A stretch of DNA of 64,000 nucleotides from Actinotalea sp. Marseille-Q4924 (GTDB lineage Bacteria; Actinomycetota; Actinomycetes; Actinomycetales; Cellulomonadaceae): NCBI RefSeq assembly GCF_916618755.1, contig NZ_CAKAKB010000006.1:62001-126000 (forward strand), in the 5' to 3' direction. Position 1 is the stretch's first letter, and each line of letters begins with the position of its first letter. This document shows positions 8,435 through 17,639 of the stretch, in pieces. A program made the position numbers and the translations under genes. The notes beneath the pieces were generated by a model. The model searched no databases. It saw nothing but the letters and a program-made list of their open reading frames with translations, and was not told the origin of the DNA.

Positions 8435-10006
8435 TCAGAAGGTGCGGTGGGTCCAGCGGCCGGCGAGCAGCGTCGCCGCGACGGGCATGGCCCGCAACGC
8501 GGCGCCGCGGGTCGTCAGCGGGTCCGCGTCGAGCACCGCCAGGTCCGCGGGCTCCCCGACGGCGACGCGCGACCGGACGCTCGCCGCGAGCGCGACCCCG
8601 ACGGGCAGCGCCTCCTGGGGCTGCCACGGCTCCCGGCCGTCACGGGCGCGGTCCACGGCCGCGGACACGGCCAGCCACGGGTCCAGCGGCGCCACCGGTG
8701 CGTCTGACCCGAACGCGAGCCGCACGCCCGCCTCGTGCAGCCGCCGCAGCGGGAAGGTGCGCTGGGCACGGTCGCCCCAGTAGCGCTCGACGACGTCCCG
8801 GTCGTCCATCGCGTGCTCGGGCTGCACCGAGGCGACGACGCCGAGCCGGGCGAAGCGGGCGACGTCGTCGTCCGCGAGGAGCTGCGCGTGCTCCACCGAG
8901 CCGCGGGCCCGCGTCGCCTCGAAGGCGTCCAGCGCGAGGGCGTTCGCACGGTCGCCGATGGCGTGGATCGCGCAGTGGATGTCGTGGCGGGTCGCGTACG
9001 CCATGAGCGGCACGAGCTCGTCACCGGCCACGTTGAGGATGCCGTGGGCGTCGGGGCCGTGCAGCCCGTCGTAGGGGTCGTGGCAGTACGCGGTGCGGGT
9101 GTTGAGCGACCCGTCGCTGATCACCTTGAACGGCCCCAGCGTGACCAGCCCGTGCGTCCCGCCGACGACGTCGCCCGTGGCCAGCTCCCGCGCGACGGCA
9201 CGGTCGAGGTGGTCGCGCCAGATGCCCGCGGCGACGCGCAGCTGCGTCATGCCGCCCGCGACCCGGCGCTCCCAGACGGAGACGTTGTCGGCCATCTCCA
9301 GGTCGACGACCCCGACGACCCCCCGGGCGGCGGCCGCGGCGGCCGCGTCGCCGACCCACCGGTCGAGCTGGTCCGTCGGCACCTCCTGCAGGGCCGCGAG
9401 GAGCGGGAACCAGTCCTCCTCCCGCAGCACGCCGTCGTCGTGCCCGACGACGCCGAACCGGCGCAGCGCGGCCGTGCTCAGCCACGCGCTGTGCAGGTCG
9501 CCGCACACGACGACGACCGGCGTGGGCCGCAGACCGGCCGCGGCGAGCGCGTCGTCGAGCACGGACGCCGTCGGCGGCTCGGGCCACAGGCCGTCGCGGA
9601 AGCCCACGGCCATGAGGAGGGAGTCGTCGTCGGCGCCGCGCTCCCGCAGGCGGCCGACGAGGAGCGCCGCCGCCTCGGGCGCGGACGTCGCCGCGGACAC
9701 GTCGAAGCGCTGCCGGGCGAGCGCCCACTGGCCCATGTGGACGTGGTGGTCCCACAGGCCGGGCAGGACCCACCGCCCGTCGAGGTCGACGACGACGTCC
9801 CACGGCCGGGGGTCGAGGCGCTCGCCGGGTGCGGAGACGGCGGCGACGACGCCGTCCTCGAGGCGCACGTCGACCGGGTCGTGCGGTCCGTCGGGGTGGT
9901 CGCCGGAGGTGCCCGTGACGGAGGGGGCCGCGCCGGGCCCGTCGGGCAGCGGGACGACCCTGGCGTGGCGCAGCAGCGTGCTGCCGGTCGGGAGCGTGCT
10001 CGTCAC
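8435..10006 (-). CDS. YtcJ-like metal-dependent amidohydrolase
   Basis: The product has 523 residues and belongs to the amidohydrolase superfamily. The metal motif HxH appears in GLWDHHVHMGQ. Further motifs are the lysine-bearing LGPFKVISDGSLNTRTA, AIHAIGDRANALALDAFE, EHAQLL and FGSDAPVAPLDPW. These match the YtcJ/NfdA (N-substituted formamide deformylase-like) group. Near residues 30-45 there is a Gly/Asp/Pro-rich insert in the N-terminal beta-sandwich. The protein appears cytoplasmic. It lies 31 bp downstream of purC on the same strand, so it may be read from the purD-purC transcript. The natural substrate is unknown. Confidence 0.85.
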   Translation of the reverse strand: MTSTLPTGSTLLRHARVVPLPDGPGAAPSVTGTSGDHPDGPHDPVDVRLEDGVVAAVSAPGERLDPRPWDVVVDLDGRWVLPGLWDHHVHMGQWALARQRFDVSAATSAPEAAALLVGRLRERGADDDSLLMAVGFRDGLWPEPPTASVLDDALAAAGLRPTPVVVVCGDLHSAWLSTAALRRFGVVGHDDGVLREEDWFPLLAALQEVPTDQLDRWVGDAAAAAAARGVVGVVDLEMADNVSVWERRVAGGMTQLRVAAGIWRDHLDRAVARELATGDVVGGTHGLVTLGPFKVISDGSLNTRTAYCHDPYDGLHGPDAHGILNVAGDELVPLMAYATRHDIHCAIHAIGDRANALALDAFEATRARGSVEHAQLLADDDVARFARLGVVASVQPEHAMDDRDVVERYWGDRAQRTFPLRRLHEAGVRLAFGSDAPVAPLDPWLAVSAAVDRARDGREPWQPQEALPVGVALAASVRSRVAVGEPADLAVLDADPLTTRGAALRAMPVAATLLAGRWTHRTF

Positions 10007-10037
10007 GCGCGCAGCGTACGGCGCCGAGCAGCCCCGG

Positions 10038-11012
10038 TCAGACGGTGAGGTCGCGGCCGGTGAGCCGCCGGAACGCGTCGAGGTAGCGCTCCTGGGTGCG
10101 AGTGACGACGTCGTCGGGCAGCGGGGGCGGCGGGGCGTCCGCCGCGCGGTCCCAGCCCGAGGCCGGGGACGTCAGCCAGTCCCGGACGTACTGCTTGTCG
10201 AACGACGGCTGCGCGCGCCCCGGGCGCCACTGGTCGGCGGGCCAGAACCGCGAGGAGTCCGGCGTGAGCACCTCGTCGCCGAGGACGACGGTGCCGGGGG
10301 CGATGGCGTCGGGCGCGTCGGGCTCGCCGGCGTCCTCCGCACCGAGGCGCTTCGCCGCGGTCCGCCCGAACTCCAGCTTGGTGTCCGCCAGGATGACGCC
10401 GCGCTCGCGGGCGAGGCCCTCCGCACGTCGGTACACCGCCAGCGTGAGGTCGCGCAGGAGGGCGGCGTCGTCGGCCCCGATCCTCGCGGCGACCGCCTCG
10501 AAGGTGACGTTCTCGTCGTGCTCGCCGACGGCGGCCTTGGTGGCCGGCGTGAAGATCGGTTCCGGCAGGCGTGACCCGTCCTCGAGACCGCCGGGCAGCG
10601 GCACGCCGCAGACGGCACCACCGGCGCGGTACTCCACGAGCCCCGAGCCGGTGAGGTACCCCCGCGCGACGCACTCGACGGGGAACATCTCCAGGCGCCG
10701 GCAGACCATCGCGCGGCCGGCGACGGCGTCCGGCACGCCGGCCGGCCCCGGCTCGGCGGTGACGACATGGTTGGGCACGAGGTCGGCCAGCTGCTCGAAC
10801 CACCAGAGGCTGAGCTGCGTGAGGACCGTGCCCTTGCCGGGGATCGGCGTCGCGAGGACGTGGTCGTACGCGCTGATGCGGTCGCTGGCGACGACGAGCA
10901 CGACGTCGCCGTGGGCCTGCGCCGCCGGGGAGCCCGGCTCGGGGACGTACAGGTCCCGGACCTTGCCGGAGTAGGTGTGCGTCCAGCCGGGCAGCTGCGG
11001 CGCCGTCGTCAC
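10038..11012 (-). CDS. purC: Phosphoribosylaminoimidazole-succinocarboxamide synthase (SAICAR synthetase)
   Basis: The product has 324 residues, the longer (yeast-like) PurC class. It joins CAIR and aspartate with ATP to form SAICAR. Diagnostic segments are YSGKVRDLY, SDRISAYDHVL, IPGKGTVLTQLS, VECVARGYLTGSG, ILADTKLEFG, and the C-terminal VLTPDSSRFW with SFDKQYVRDWL. The GTG start overlaps the purD stop (GTGA), so PurD and PurC are coupled. The C-terminus ends in RLTGRDLTV, a normal family ending. Confidence 0.97.
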   Translation of the reverse strand: MTTAPQLPGWTHTYSGKVRDLYVPEPGSPAAQAHGDVVLVVASDRISAYDHVLATPIPGKGTVLTQLSLWWFEQLADLVPNHVVTAEPGPAGVPDAVAGRAMVCRRLEMFPVECVARGYLTGSGLVEYRAGGAVCGVPLPGGLEDGSRLPEPIFTPATKAAVGEHDENVTFEAVAARIGADDAALLRDLTLAVYRRAEGLARERGVILADTKLEFGRTAAKRLGAEDAGEPDAPDAIAPGTVVLGDEVLTPDSSRFWPADQWRPGRAQPSFDKQYVRDWLTSPASGWDRAADAPPPPLPDDVVTRTQERYLDAFRRLTGRDLTV

Positions 11013-12373
11013 GACGCGTCCTCGTCGAGCACGGGCATGCGCGACGCGATGTCGGTGCGGTGGTGGGAGCCGCGCAGGCTGATGTGGGCGACGCCCTCGT
11101 ACGCCGTGGCGCGGGCCGCCGCGAGGTCCGCGCCGACGCCGACGACGGACAGCACCCGGCCGCCCGAGGAGACCAGGGCGCCGTCGTCGGTCGCGGTGCC
11201 CGCATGCAGGACGTGGACGCCGGGGACCGCCTCGGCGTCCGCGACGCCGTCGACCGGGTCGCCCGCCCGGACGGACCCCGGGTACCCGTGCGCGGCGACG
11301 ACGACGGTCACCGCCGCCTCGTCGCGCCAGCGCAGCGGCGGGAGGTCGTCCAGACGCCCCTGCGCGGCGGCGAGCAGCACCTCCGCCAGCGGCGTCGCCA
11401 GGCGAGGGAGCACCACCTGCGTCTCCGGGTCCCCGAAGCGGGCGTTGAACTCGATGACCCGCACGCCGCGCGACGTGAGCGCGAGGCCGCAGTACAGGAC
11501 GCCGGCGAACGGCGTTCCGCGGTGCCGCATCTCGTCGACGGTCGGCTGGGCGACCCGGGCGACGACCTCGTCGACCAGCCCGTCCGGGGACCACGGCAGC
11601 GGCGAGTACGCGCCCATGCCGCCGGTGTTCGGTCCCTCGTCGCCGTCGAGTGCGCGCTTGAAGTCCTGCGCGGGGGCGAGCGGCACGACCGTGGTCCCGT
11701 CGCTGAGGCAGAAGAGCGACACCTCCGGACCGTCCAGGTACTCCTCGACGACGACGGCACCGCCCGGCTTGGCCAGGCAGGCGGCGGCGTGCTCGAGGGC
11801 CGCGTCACGGTCGTCGGTGACGACGACGCCCTTCCCGGCGGCCAGGCCGTCGTCCTTGACGACGTGCGGGGCGCCGAACGCGTCGAGCGCCGTGGCGACC
11901 TCGTCGACGGTCGTGCAGACGTGGGCCATGGCGGTCGGCACGCCCGCCGCGGCCATGACCTCCTTGGCGAACGCCTTGGAGCCCTCGAGCGCGGCCGCCT
12001 CGGCGCTCGGCCCGAAGCAGGGGACCCCGGCGGCGCGGACGGCGTCGGCGACCCCCGCGACGAGCGGTGCCTCGGGGCCGACGACGACGAGGTCCACGCC
12101 GAGGCGCGTGGCGAGGTCCGCGACCGCCGCGCCGTCGACGGGGTCGACGGGGTGCAGGGTGGCGAGCTGCCCGATGCCGGGGTTGCCGGGTGCGGCGTGG
12201 AGCTCGTGGTCGGTGGGGGTGGGCGCGGCGGTGTGTGCGGCAGTGTGGTCGGTGGCGTGCAGGGCTGGGTGCCCGGCGGCGTGACCGGTGGCATGTCCCC
12301 CGGCGGTCGCCAGCGCGAGGGCTCGGGTGATGGCGTGCTCGCGGGCACCGGATCCGACGACGAGGATCTTCAC
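11009..12373 (-). CDS. purD: Phosphoribosylamine-glycine ligase (GAR synthetase) with His-periodic insertion
   Basis: The product has 454 residues and carries out the second step of purine synthesis, ligating glycine to phosphoribosylamine with ATP. The start motif VKILVVGSGAREHA and the ATP-grasp segments VVVEEYLDGPEVSLF, DFKRALDGDEGPNTGGMGAYSP and FNARFGDPETQ are all present. The start is the GTG at 12373. It is odd that about 35 extra residues (22-57) interrupt the N-domain between helix 1 and the expected APGN motif. Within them His recurs exactly every fourth residue (27, 31, 35, 39, 43, 47). The rest of the enzyme looks intact, so it is probably active. Confidence 0.96.
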   Translation of the reverse strand: MKILVVGSGAREHAITRALALATAGGHATGHAAGHPALHATDHTAAHTAAPTPTDHELHAAPGNPGIGQLATLHPVDPVDGAAVADLATRLGVDLVVVGPEAPLVAGVADAVRAAGVPCFGPSAEAAALEGSKAFAKEVMAAAGVPTAMAHVCTTVDEVATALDAFGAPHVVKDDGLAAGKGVVVTDDRDAALEHAAACLAKPGGAVVVEEYLDGPEVSLFCLSDGTTVVPLAPAQDFKRALDGDEGPNTGGMGAYSPLPWSPDGLVDEVVARVAQPTVDEMRHRGTPFAGVLYCGLALTSRGVRVIEFNARFGDPETQVVLPRLATPLAEVLLAAAQGRLDDLPPLRWRDEAAVTVVVAAHGYPGSVRAGDPVDGVADAEAVPGVHVLHAGTATDDGALVSSGGRVLSVVGVGADLAAARATAYEGVAHISLRGSHHRTDIASRMPVLDEDAS

Positions 12374-12686
12374 GAGCGGTGAGCCTATCGACGCGGCGGC
12401 GCTCGGCGGGAGGAGGCCCGGGGTGCGGACGGGGCTGGGTGGCCCAGCGACTCGTCGTGCGGACGCATCGGTGACCCGGAGGACGGCGGACTTCCCCGGT
12501 CGACCGCTGGAACGCGAGTGCCGTCCGCGTCGGCACGCCGCGGGACGACGGAGCGCGCGATCGACCCTGGGCCCATGCTGTCGGCGTCGAGCCGGGCGCA
12601 CAGGTGAGCCGGTCGGGGGGCGCGTCAGCTCGCGCCGGTGCGCTCCGGAAGACCCCGTGTCACACCGTGGCACTAGCATCGAACAC
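12374..12686. promoter_or_regulatory. Divergent intergenic region between purD and the DUF222-HNH gene
   Basis: This 313-bp gap lies between two divergent genes and holds no convincing ORF. At its right end a -10-like TAGCAT (12674-12679) sits only seven bases before the ATG at 12687, which would give a leaderless or nearly leaderless transcript. It overlaps the SOS box listed separately. I could not identify the purD promoter. Confidence 0.4.
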
Positions 12687-12694
12687 ATGTTCGA
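12679..12694. promoter_or_regulatory. LexA (SOS) box overlapping the start codon
   Basis: The sequence is TCGAAC-ACAT-GTTCGA. It matches perfectly the mycobacterial/actinobacterial SOS consensus TCGAAC-N4-GTTCGA. The box covers the last base of the candidate -10 element and the ATG of the DUF222-HNH gene (12687-12689). Bound LexA would therefore block both promoter and start. Several 13E12-family (DUF222-HNH) genes of Mycobacterium tuberculosis are reported to be in the LexA regulon, which supports the assignment. Confidence 0.85.
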
Positions 12695-14213
12695 ACTGTC
12701 GAGCGAGGTGCGCACCGCGGACGACGACGTCGCCGCGGCGCTGGCCTACGCGCGGTCGGTCGCGGGCAGGTCCCACGTCGCCGAGGACCTGGCGATGCAC
12801 TGGGCGCTGGCGCACCCGGAAGCCGCGCGCCTGGCAGCCGCTCGCCCGGGCCCGGCGCTGACCTGGCGACTGACGGACCTCGCCGTCGCCGACGCCCCCA
12901 GCGAGGACCTCCTCGAGGCGCTCGGCGCCTGGGAGCGCACGGCGGCCTGGGTCGCCGCCGAGCAGGCCAGGGTGCTCCAGGAGCTGCAGCGTCGGGTCGC
13001 TGCATCGACCTGGGCGCAGAAGGGGCTCCGGGAGGACGTGGCCGGGACGCTGGCCGTGTCGGGCCGTGCCGCCGGCATCCTCTGCGACCGCGCGCGCGAG
13101 CTGACCGCGGCCCCCGAGGTGCACGACGCCCTGAGGGAGGGCGTCCTGTCCGTCCGGAAGGCCGACGTGCTCCTCCGGGACACCGGCTCCCTCCCCGCGT
13201 CCGAGGCGCGGCGCGTCCACGACGCGCTGATCGCGCAGGCCCCGCTCCTCACGGCTCCGCAGCTCGGCGCGGCCGCGCGTCGAGCCGTGCTGGAGCTGGA
13301 CCCGCACGCCGCGGAGGCACGACACCGACAGGCGCGCGAGGAGCGCTGCGTCGTGCTCGAGCCGGCGGCGGACTGCATGGCGACGATCCGCGCGTACCTC
13401 CCGGCGACGGACGCGGTCCGCGCGATGCGCGCCCTCGACGCGGTCGCAGCCGCCGCAGCGCCGGAGGACCCGCGTGGGATCGACGCCCGGCGCGCGGACG
13501 CGCTCGTGGACGTCCTCGCGGCGGTCCTGGACGCCGGCGTCAGCGTGCAGGCCACCAGTCCAGGGCGCCGCAGGCGCCGGACGCCGCGCCTCAACCTCAC
13601 GATCAGCACCGACGCGCTCGCCGGGGCGACCAGCACCGCCGGGTTCCTCGACGGGTACGGGCCCGTGCTGCCGAGCCTCGCCCGCCGCCTCGCCCATGAG
13701 GCCGCCTGGCACTTCGTGCGGACGGATCCCGCCACGGGTGAGGCGCTGGAGCAGCCCGGCAGCCGGTACCGCCCGCCCGAGGCTCTGCGGTCCGCGATCA
13801 TCGCCAGAGACGTGACGTGCACCTTCCCCGGCTGCCGCGTCTCGGCGCAGGTGTGCGATCTCGACCACACGGTCCCGTTCGACGACACGCGTGAGGCGGC
13901 CGAGCAGACCCGGCGCAGCAACCTCACCGCGCTCTGCCGCCACCACCACCGGCTCAAGACGCACGGGCGATGGACGCCGAGCCGTGACCCCGACTCGGGT
14001 GTCGTCGTGTGGACGTCCCCGGGCGGGAAGCCGTACACGCGGGATCCCGTCGAAGCGCCGGGCGAGCCGGACCGACGTCTCGCGCGCCGGGAGGCTGATC
14101 AGGGCGGCGGTGACGTCGGTGCCGGCCACCAAGGGGCCGGCCGGGACGGTGACGTCGGCGACGACCGGTCGTCGCTGACCGGAGCCGATCCACCGGACCC
14201 GGCGCCGTTCTGA
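12687..14213 (+). CDS. DUF222 / HNH endonuclease (13E12 repeat family), SOS-controlled
   Basis: The product has 508 residues. An alpha-helical DUF222 region spans roughly residues 40-330. A C-terminal HNH nuclease domain follows at about 370-425: CTFPGCRVSAQVCDLDHTVPF gives the zinc Cys pair and the DH of the active site, and LTALCRHHHRLKTHGRW completes HNH and the second zinc half. The last 65 residues or so are Gly/Asp/Pro-rich and probably disordered. The ATG at 12687 lies inside a perfect LexA box, so it should be induced by DNA damage. Family members are highly copied in some actinobacterial genomes and have no firmly established role; a DNA-damage-linked nuclease is the natural inference. 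Terminal inverted repeats of a mobile element are not visible. Confidence 0.9.
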   Translation: MFELSSEVRTADDDVAAALAYARSVAGRSHVAEDLAMHWALAHPEAARLAAARPGPALTWRLTDLAVADAPSEDLLEALGAWERTAAWVAAEQARVLQELQRRVAASTWAQKGLREDVAGTLAVSGRAAGILCDRARELTAAPEVHDALREGVLSVRKADVLLRDTGSLPASEARRVHDALIAQAPLLTAPQLGAAARRAVLELDPHAAEARHRQAREERCVVLEPAADCMATIRAYLPATDAVRAMRALDAVAAAAAPEDPRGIDARRADALVDVLAAVLDAGVSVQATSPGRRRRRTPRLNLTISTDALAGATSTAGFLDGYGPVLPSLARRLAHEAAWHFVRTDPATGEALEQPGSRYRPPEALRSAIIARDVTCTFPGCRVSAQVCDLDHTVPFDDTREAAEQTRRSNLTALCRHHHRLKTHGRWTPSRDPDSGVVVWTSPGGKPYTRDPVEAPGEPDRRLARREADQGGGDVGAGHQGAGRDGDVGDDRSSLTGADPPDPAPF

Positions 14214-14242
14214 CCGCGGGTAGGGCTCGAGCTCCGCGGTCA
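14211..14242. terminator. Stem-loop at the convergent DUF222 / phosphotransferase junction
   Basis: TGACCGCGG (14211-14219, including the stop codon) pairs perfectly with CCGCGGTCA (14234-14242). The loop itself contains the palindrome GCTCGAGC. No T-tract follows. It lies between convergent genes and could stop transcripts from the left. Confidence 0.45.
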
Positions 14243-14282
14243 CCCGTGCTCGTCATCGACGACCGTCACGCCGGCGTGCCCG

Positions 14283-15305
14283 TCAGGGCTGGAGCACCCG
14301 GTGCAGCGCCACGGCCGCCTCCTTGGCGAGCACCGCGTCCCCGTCTCCGATCGCGCTCTCGAGCAGGGCCGCGCACCCGTTCACGGCGACGGCTCGGGCG
14401 CGCGCGTCCGCGCCCGGCTCGACGGGACCGTACGCAGTGAGAAAGGCCTCGCGCGCAGCCCCGACGAATGCGGCGTAGCCGATCATGAGGTCGATGGCCG
14501 GGTCGCCCAGTCCGGTGTCGCCCCAGTCGATGACGCCGGTCACCGATCCGTCGGCAGCAACCAGGACGTGCCGCACGTGCAGGTCTCCGTGGAGCAGGAC
14601 CTGCGGCCCGACGCTCGGCCCCGCCGCGACGGCTGCGTCGAGGACGGCCAGCAGGCCGTCGTGGTCCAGGGCGCCGCGATCCAGGCCCTCGCGCTCCAGG
14701 GCGCCGCGATCCAGGCCCTCGCGCTCCAGGGCGCCGCGATCCAGGCCCTCGCGCTCCAGGGTGCCCTGAGCCAGGCGCACCAGCCGCCCGGCCGCCCTGT
14801 CGCGCAGGGTGACGGGCTCGCCGCGCCGGTTGGGATCGACCGGCACGGTGACGCCCTGTGCCCGCGCGGCGTCGACGACGTCCTGCGCCACCTCCGGCGC
14901 GTGCAGCGCCCGCAGGAACTCCCCGAGCGCGCGCGCCGCGTGGACCCGTGCGCCGTCGGGGAGGCCGGACATCGCGATCTCGGTTCCGGGGATCCGCGGG
15001 GCACCCCAGAACGGCCGGTCGAACTCCGGCACGGGCCGCCCGACGTACGTCGGCCGCGGGACGGGCAGCGGGAGCCGGCCGTCCACCACCCGGAGCACCA
15101 TGAGCTCACGCTCCGCCAGGGGCACGGCCACCGACCGGTGCACGAACCGGAACAGCAGGTCCGGCCCCACGGCGTAGACCGCGTTGTCCCAGCCGGCGGC
15201 GAACCACCGCACCGGCAGCCCGGCGAGATCCGGGAACTGCGTCCGCACCAGATGAGCCGCGAGCTCCTCGTCGACGACCCGGTCCGGCGCCCACGCGGGG
15301 GTGCT

Positions 15306-15308
<3 letters not shown>
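14283..15308 (-). CDS. Aminoglycoside/choline-kinase-like phosphotransferase (APH family) with internal repeats
   Basis: The product has 341 residues. The Brenner motif is LLHGDLHVRHVLV and the metal site is VIDWGDTGLGDPAIDL. The N-terminus (RWFAAGWDNAVYAVG, LLFRFVHRS) matches the nucleotide loop and lysine region. Together these indicate a phosphotransferase of the APH family, which also covers macrolide and small-metabolite kinases, so resistance should not be assumed. Residues about 184-213 are three perfect copies of LEREGLDRGA, from a 30-bp DNA repeat just before the catalytic loop. The start is a GTG at 15308, embedded in a 14-bp repeat array. Confidence 0.82.
14671..14760. repeat. Three perfect 30-bp tandem repeats inside the phosphotransferase gene
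   Basis: Units lie at 14671-14700, 14701-14730 and 14731-14760 and are identical. They keep the reading frame and add ten residues per copy (LEREGLDRGA). A degenerate half-unit flanks them at 14661-14670. Identity of the copies implies recent expansion and likely copy-number variation between strains. Confidence 0.95.
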
Positions 15309-16670
<1,362 letters not shown>

Positions 16671-16687
16671 TCAGGGCCGCACCGAGG

Positions 16688-17104
16688 CTACCGGAGGGCT
16701 GCCACCTCGTCCGGGGACGTCCCGCTGTCGAGCAGGAACGTCCGGCAGCGGTCCGCCTCCTCCGTCTCGCCGATCGCCGCGGCCGCCTCGGCGAGGGCGA
16801 GGAGCGCACGCAGGAAGCCCTGGTTCGCCTCGTGGTCCACGGGGACCGGTCCGGCGCCCCGCCAGCCGGCACGGCGCAGCGCGTCCAGGCCCCGGTGGTA
16901 GCCGGTGCGGGCGTAGGCGTACGCGGCGACCGGGTCCTGCCCGAGGGCCTCCTCGGCCAGCAGCGCCCACAGCAGGGACGACGCGGGGTGGTCCGGCACG
17001 ACGGCCCGCGGGTCGGCGCCGCCCGCCACGGCGGCACGCGCGGCCACGTCGGGGTGGTCGGCCGGGAGCAGGGTGGGCGCGGGGCCGCCGAGGAGGTTGT
17101 CCAT
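16688..17104 (-). CDS. DUF3151 family protein
   Basis: The product has 138 residues and belongs to the actinobacterial DUF3151 family. MDNLLGGPAPTLLPAD, the tetratricopeptide-like helical core with YAYARTGYHRGLDALRRAGWRG, and VPVDHEANQGFLRALLAL are typical. The gene is commonly found beside purA or fba in Actinobacteria, as here with both nearby. It has no assigned biochemical function and no signal peptide. The ATG at 17104 was chosen because the conserved MDNLL begins there. Confidence 0.85.
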   Translation of the reverse strand: MDNLLGGPAPTLLPADHPDVAARAAVAGGADPRAVVPDHPASSLLWALLAEEALGQDPVAAYAYARTGYHRGLDALRRAGWRGAGPVPVDHEANQGFLRALLALAEAAAAIGETEEADRCRTFLLDSGTSPDEVAALR

Positions 17105-17245
17105 GTGCCCATCCTGCACCGCGGGACGGACATGCCCTGAGGGCCGCGCCCCGCCCGACATGCACCGGTCCCGAGCCAGCACGTACAGTCGGATGCCGGG
17201 CCGCCAGGGACGGGGTGGTCCGCCGCAGCAGGGCGGGAGGCGTTG

Positions 17246-17638
17246 ATGATCGAGATCGCGATGTCGTCGGCGACGGCGACCCTGGTCATCTCCGGCGACC
17301 TCGACCTCGGCGCCCGTGACCAGTTCCCCGAGGTGACGGCGCGGGTGACCGGCCTGCGCCGGCAGCTCCTCGTCGTGGACATGTGCGCCGTGACCTTCAT
17401 GGACTCCACCGGCGCCGCGTTCCTCATCTCCCTCGCCGACGCCGGCCGTCGGCGGGGCGGCGCCACGGTGCTGCGCGGCTGCGACGAGCGCGACCTGTTC
17501 GTCCTCGAGGTGTGCGGCGCCCTGGACCTGTTCCGCATCGACCAGGACCACCGGTGCTCGGCGGAGGAGATCGCCGCGCGGGCCGAGACCGCAGAGGCCC
17601 TGCAGGTCAGCGACGACCCCGGCGACGAGCGCCTCTGA
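17246..17638 (+). CDS. STAS-domain anti-sigma-factor antagonist
   Basis: The product has 130 residues with a single STAS fold. The phosphorylation site lies in VTFMDSTGAAFLISL, where the Ser of the MDSTG motif is the usual target of a partner kinase. The ATG at 17246 is preferred over a TTG at 17243 because GGGAGG sits five bases before it. The gene is convergent with the SpoIIE-type phosphatase gene, separated by one base. In a partner-switching system the unphosphorylated STAS protein binds the HATPase kinase and frees a sigma factor; the partner is probably the neighbouring gene. Confidence 0.85.
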   Translation: MIEIAMSSATATLVISGDLDLGARDQFPEVTARVTGLRRQLLVVDMCAVTFMDSTGAAFLISLADAGRRRGGATVLRGCDERDLFVLEVCGALDLFRIDQDHRCSAEEIAARAETAEALQVSDDPGDERL

Positions 17639-17639
17639 C

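Noticed and set aside
12687-14213. DUF222-HNH gene as a transposon or intein
   Set aside because: No terminal inverted repeats, target duplications or transposase; the HNH domain is the normal C-terminus of this family.
14671-14760. Tandem 30-bp repeats as a CRISPR array
   Set aside because: Units are contiguous without spacers, in frame inside a phosphotransferase gene, and no cas genes are near.
17243-17245. TTG as the start of the first STAS gene
   Set aside because: GGGAGG would be only two bases away; the ATG three bases on has the normal five-base spacing.
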